This document shows, piece after piece, positions 6,267-8,751 of a stretch of 8,751 nt of DNA. Position numbers and translations under genes: made by a program. A model generated the notes under the pieces. That model saw only the letters and a list, made by a program, of their open reading frames with translations, was not told where the DNA came from and did no database searches. This stretch comes from Deltaproteobacteria bacterium RIFCSPLOWO2_12_FULL_60_16. GTDB taxonomy: Bacteria; Desulfobacterota; Binatia; UBA9968. The stretch is from the NCBI GenBank assembly GCA_001798565.1, contig MGSR01000013.1, positions 1 through 8,751 of the forward strand, in the 5' to 3' direction. Numbering within the stretch: the stretch's first letter is position 1; each line of letters opens with the position of its first letter.

Positions 6267-7117
6267 GCGGCATCAATGACCCTCAGGGTGAAAGGCTCTC
6301 GTTGGGGAAAGTACGGCTCCTGCCGAGAAGAAAGGTGGCTCGGGTTCCTCTCAAGCAGAGGGTCCGTTCGGCCCAGTTGAAGCGGGGCGTCTACCTGATT
6401 CCCAGTCTGTTCACCACCGGGAATCTCATCTGCGGCTTTTTTTCGGTGATATCGACTTTCAACGGACACTATTGGCAGGCCGCGATATTTATCCTACTGG
6501 CTCATCTCCTGGATGGTGTGGACGGCTACGTGGCCCGGCTGACCAAGACCACGAGCCAATTCGGCATCGAGTTTGATTCCCTGGCCGATCTGGTCTCGTT
6601 CGGGGTAGCGCCGGCTGTGCTGGTCTATTATTGGGCGCTGGTTCCCTGGGGGACCTGGGGGTGGCTGGCCGCCTGTCTGTACGTGGTTTGCGGGGCGCTC
6701 AGGCTCGCCCGATTCAACGTCCAGGTACGGACAGTGGAAAAAAGCCACTTTGTAGGGCTGCCCATTCCCGCCGCCGCGGAGATGATTGCGGCAACCGTGC
6801 TGATGTACTATTTTCTCGGGGGGGAGGGCGCTGCCAACAAGCGGGTGATTTTACTCCTGGTGATATACCTCTTGGCCGGGTTGATGGTGAGCAACTTCCA
6901 GTATTTCAGTCTTAAGCAGATGGATCTCAAAAAGAGGCATCCCTTTTGGCTATTGGTTTCCGCGATCCTGTTTATCAAACTGACTATTGCGGAGCCGCAG
7001 ATTATGTTTTTTAGCGTTTTTCTCCTGTATACTTTATCCGGGCCCTTGTTATGGGCCATCACGCTTCGTAAGCGGAGACGGGAGAGGGGGGAGGAGATGA
7101 CCGAGGCCTTGCCGTAG
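6263..7117 (+). CDS. pssA: CDP-diacylglycerol-serine O-phosphatidyltransferase
   Basis: The 284-residue integral membrane protein transfers phosphatidyl from CDP-diacylglycerol to serine, making the phosphatidylserine that Psd decarboxylates. The CDP-alcohol phosphatidyltransferase signature DG-x2-AR-x8-G-x3-D-x3-D is complete: D87 G88, A91 R92, G101, D105, D109. Several hydrophobic segments follow (about 113-145, 165-178, 193-208, 230-270). The family start LKRGVYLIPSLFTTGNLICGFF lies at 39-60, so there is a basic extension of about 38 residues ahead of it. The chosen start is supported by AGGGAGG (6251-6257) and the ATGA overlap with psd. A later start such as the TTG near residue 39 has no ribosome site. 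The C-terminus is basic (RKRRRERGEE). A terminator-like hairpin follows at 7145. Confidence 0.94.
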   Translation: MSGINDPQGERLSLGKVRLLPRRKVARVPLKQRVRSAQLKRGVYLIPSLFTTGNLICGFFSVISTFNGHYWQAAIFILLAHLLDGVDGYVARLTKTTSQFGIEFDSLADLVSFGVAPAVLVYYWALVPWGTWGWLAACLYVVCGALRLARFNVQVRTVEKSHFVGLPIPAAAEMIAATVLMYYFLGGEGAANKRVILLLVIYLLAGLMVSNFQYFSLKQMDLKKRHPFWLLVSAILFIKLTIAEPQIMFFSVFLLYTLSGPLLWAITLRKRRRERGEEMTEALP

Positions 7118-7128
7118 CTCCTCCTTTC
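7086..7128 (+). promoter_or_regulatory. Purine/pyrimidine hairpin across the pssA stop codon
   Basis: GGAGGAG (7090-7096) and CTCCTCC (7118-7124) are exact reverse complements. The stem can grow to 11 pairs, with GGGG (7086-7089) against TTTC (7125-7128), three of these being G-U. The loop holds the last codons and stop of pssA. The pyrimidine arm could instead pair with the leuA Shine-Dalgarno GGAGGG (7182-7187). A regulatory role is inference. Confidence 0.35.
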
Positions 7129-7144
7129 AGGAAGTCAGTTTGAT

Positions 7145-7181
7145 GCTCCCGTAGGCCCTGCCGCGGGAGCTTTTATTTTTT
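7145..7181 (+). terminator. Rho-independent terminator or attenuator before leuA
   Basis: GCTCCCG (7145-7151) pairs with CGGGAGC (7164-7170). Two further inner pairs GG (7154-7155) and CC (7161-7162) are possible around a small loop. The run TTTTATTTTTT (7171-7181) follows at once. This is a classic intrinsic terminator shape that would end the ilvC-psd-pssA transcript. The leuA Shine-Dalgarno starts at the very next base, so leuA RNA must come from read-through or from a promoter upstream of the hairpin. Confidence 0.8.
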
Positions 7182-7194
7182 GGAGGGTAGTTCC

Positions 7195-8751
7195 ATGTCG
7201 CAGAAAGTTATAGAGCACAATACCGTAAGGATTTTTGATACCACGCTGAGGGACGGAGAGCAATCTCCGGGGGCGAGCATGAACGTCGAGGAGAAGGTGA
7301 TCATCGCGCGCCAGCTGGAGAAACTCGGCGTGGATGTGATCGAGGCCGGGTTTGCCGCCTCCTCCGAGGGAGATTTTGAGTCCGTGGAGCGGGTGAGCAA
7401 AGAGGTCAAGCGCCCCATGGTGGTGAGTCTGGCCCGGTCGCAGGAGGGCGATATCAAAAGGGCCCTAAAGGCCGTGGAGCACGCCAGGCATCCCGGCATC
7501 CACATATTTATCGCCACCTCGGACATTCACATGAAGCACAAGCTCAGAATGTCCCGGAGCGAGGTGCTGGACGCTGCGGTCTGGGCGGTGAGCTACGCCA
7601 GGAAGCACATCGACTATATCGAGTTCTCGGCCGAGGACGCCTCGCGCAGCGACCGGGATTTTCTTGTGCAGGTTTTCAGCGAGGTGGCTCGCGTCGGGGC
7701 CAAAACCCTGAATGTCCCGGACACCACCGGCTATGCCATTCCTTCGGAGTTCGGCTCGCTCGTGCGTTATTTGGTAGAGCACACCGAGGGCGGCAGGGAG
7801 GTTACCTGGAGCGCCCACTGTCATAACGACCTGGGGCTGGCGACCGCCAACTCGCTGGCGGCCGTCGCCAACGGGGCGCGGCAGGTCGAGTGCACCATCA
7901 ACGGGATCGGAGAGCGCGCGGGCAACACCTCCCTGGAAGAGGTGGTCATGGGGATCAAAACCAGAAAGAGCCTCTTCGGCGTCGACACCAATATCGTGAC
8001 CGAGCAGATCTATCCGACATCCCGTCTGCTCTCCCAGATCACCGGCATCCCGATTCCGATCAATAAGCCGATCGTGGGGGCCAATGCCTTTGCCCATGAG
8101 GCGGGCATTCATCAGGATGGCGTGCTCAAGCAAAAGCTCACCTACGAGATCATGACGCCGGAGTCGGTAGGCATCGCCGGCAACCGGCTCGTGATGGGCA
8201 AACATTCGGGGCGCCATGCATTCGGCGAGCGGCTCAAGGAGCTCGGCTTCAATATCAGCAAGGAAGATATGAACCGGGCCTTCCTGCGCTTCAAGGAGCT
8301 GGCGGACAAGAAAAAGGAGGTCTACGACGAGGACATCGAGGCCATTGTGGCCGAGGAGATTCTGCGGCTTGCCGGCACGCCTGACCGCTGCGAGCTGCTC
8401 TACCTCAACGTAAACTCGAGCTCGAACGCCATCCCTTCGGCGACCGTAAAGATGCGCGTGGATGGACAGGAGTGTATGGACCATGCCACGGGAGACGGGG
8501 TGGTGGATGCCTGCTACAAGGCGATCGCCAAGATCAGCGGCTCGCGCTCCAAGTTGGTACGCTACTCGGTCAAGGCGATCACCGGCGGGGCGGATGCCCA
8601 GGGAGAAGTCTCCTGTCTGATCGAGGATGGCGGCATCCGGGTATCAGGACAGGGGTCGCATACGGACATCATCATGGCCAGCGCGCTCGCCTACATCAAC
8701 GCCCTCAATAAGCTCGACTATCGAAAGCACTATCGGCAGTTGGTGGAGCGG
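7195..8751 (+). CDS. leuA: 2-isopropylmalate synthase, 3' end cut by window edge
   Basis: 519 codons are open to the right edge with no stop, close to the usual 510-525 residues, so only the last few residues are probably missing. The enzyme condenses acetyl-CoA with 2-ketoisovalerate, the first step to leucine, using a divalent metal in a TIM barrel. Visible active-site parts are D15-T-T-L-R19-D20-[18 protein letters not shown]208 and H210 in [14 protein letters not shown], and N244 in [17 protein letters not shown]. The linker region has [22 protein letters not shown] and GKHSGRHAF. The C-terminal leucine-binding regulatory domain (about 395 on) includes [14 protein letters not shown] (463-476) and [22 protein letters not shown], so feedback by leucine is expected. 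GGAGGG (7182-7187) stands 7 bases before the ATG, directly after the terminator-like hairpin. Confidence 0.97.
   Translation, partial: MSQKVIEHNTVRIFDTTLRDGEQSPGASMNVEEKVIIARQLEKLGVDVIEAGFAASSEGDFESVERVSKEVKRPMVVSLARSQEGDIKRALKAVEHARHPGIHIFIATSDIHMKHKLRMSRSEVLDAAVWAVSYARKHIDYIEFSAEDASRSDRDFLVQVFSEVARVGAKTLNVPDTTGYAIPSEFGSLVRYLVEHTEGGREVTWSAHCHNDLGLATANSLAAVANGARQVECTINGIGERAGNTSLEEVVMGIKTRKSLFGVDTNIVTEQIYPTSRLLSQITGIPIPINKPIVGANAFAHEAGIHQDGVLKQKLTYEIMTPESVGIAGNRLVMGKHSGRHAFGERLKELGFNISKEDMNRAFLRFKELADKKKEVYDEDIEAIVAEEILRLAGTPDRCELLYLNVNSSSNAIPSATVKMRVDGQECMDHATGDGVVDACYKAIAKISGSRSKLVRYSVKAITGGADAQGEVSCLIEDGGIRVSGQGSHTDIIMASALAYINALNKLDYRKHYRQLVER

Noticed and set aside
7097..7117. MTEALP-stop as a leader peptide for leuA
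   Set aside because: It is simply the in-frame end of pssA and has a single Leu codon, so it does not fit a leucine attenuator peptide.
7465..8484. A 339-codon open frame on the minus strand opposite leuA
   Set aside because: It lies fully within leuA, shows no family motif, and has antisense-type composition.

Overview
This window reads as a bacterial chromosomal segment of fairly high GC, with a branched-chain amino-acid (BCAA) biosynthesis cluster running rightward. The recognisable order is a DUF465/YdcH-like small protein, ilvB, ilvN, [cNMP-binding protein on the opposite strand, orphan ABC substrate-binding protein], ilvC, psd, pssA, leuA (cut by the right edge). From memory, ilvB-ilvN-ilvC-psd-pssA-leuA is a gene order seen in Geobacter-type deltaproteobacteria. 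That order, plus a solitary NMT1/TauT-type periplasmic binding protein, suggests an uncultured deltaproteobacterial or neighbouring lineage (Desulfobacterota, Binatota or Methylomirabilota-like). This placement is inference from synteny, not proof.

Region by region. Bases 1-304 are AT-richer than the rest. They hold a possible 34-residue C-terminal remnant of an upstream gene, a weak terminator-like hairpin, and then a good sigma70-type promoter (TTGACA, 17 bp, TAAATT) with a strong Shine-Dalgarno sequence for the first gene. The DUF465-like gene overlaps ilvB by one base (TAATG). ilvB and ilvN are separated by 86 bases of short TCGTTA-like direct and inverted repeats. ilvN ends 2 bases from the stop of a convergent, stand-alone cyclic-nucleotide-binding-domain gene. 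That gene diverges from a secreted substrate-binding protein across a 124-base spacer holding an 8-bp dyad and a clear promoter. ilvC then follows with its own strong Shine-Dalgarno and a plausible promoter. psd and pssA are coupled to each other by a 4-base ATGA overlap. A rho-independent terminator-like hairpin sits directly against the leuA Shine-Dalgarno.

How the genes work together. IlvB/IlvN (acetohydroxyacid synthase) and IlvC (ketol-acid reductoisomerase) are the first two steps of the valine/isoleucine pathway, and LeuA draws 2-ketoisovalerate into leucine. PssA and Psd make phosphatidylserine and then phosphatidylethanolamine, a separate pathway that sits inside the BCAA cluster.

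No mobile element, CRISPR array, tRNA or rRNA was seen, and I found no clear new multi-gene system. The points most worth checking are: a non-canonical SEG in place of GDG in the thiamine-diphosphate motif of IlvB; the two-gene interruption between ilvN and ilvC; the repeat/hairpin spacer between ilvB and ilvN; the near-leaderless promoter of the substrate-binding protein gene; and the terminator/anti-Shine-Dalgarno arrangement before leuA.
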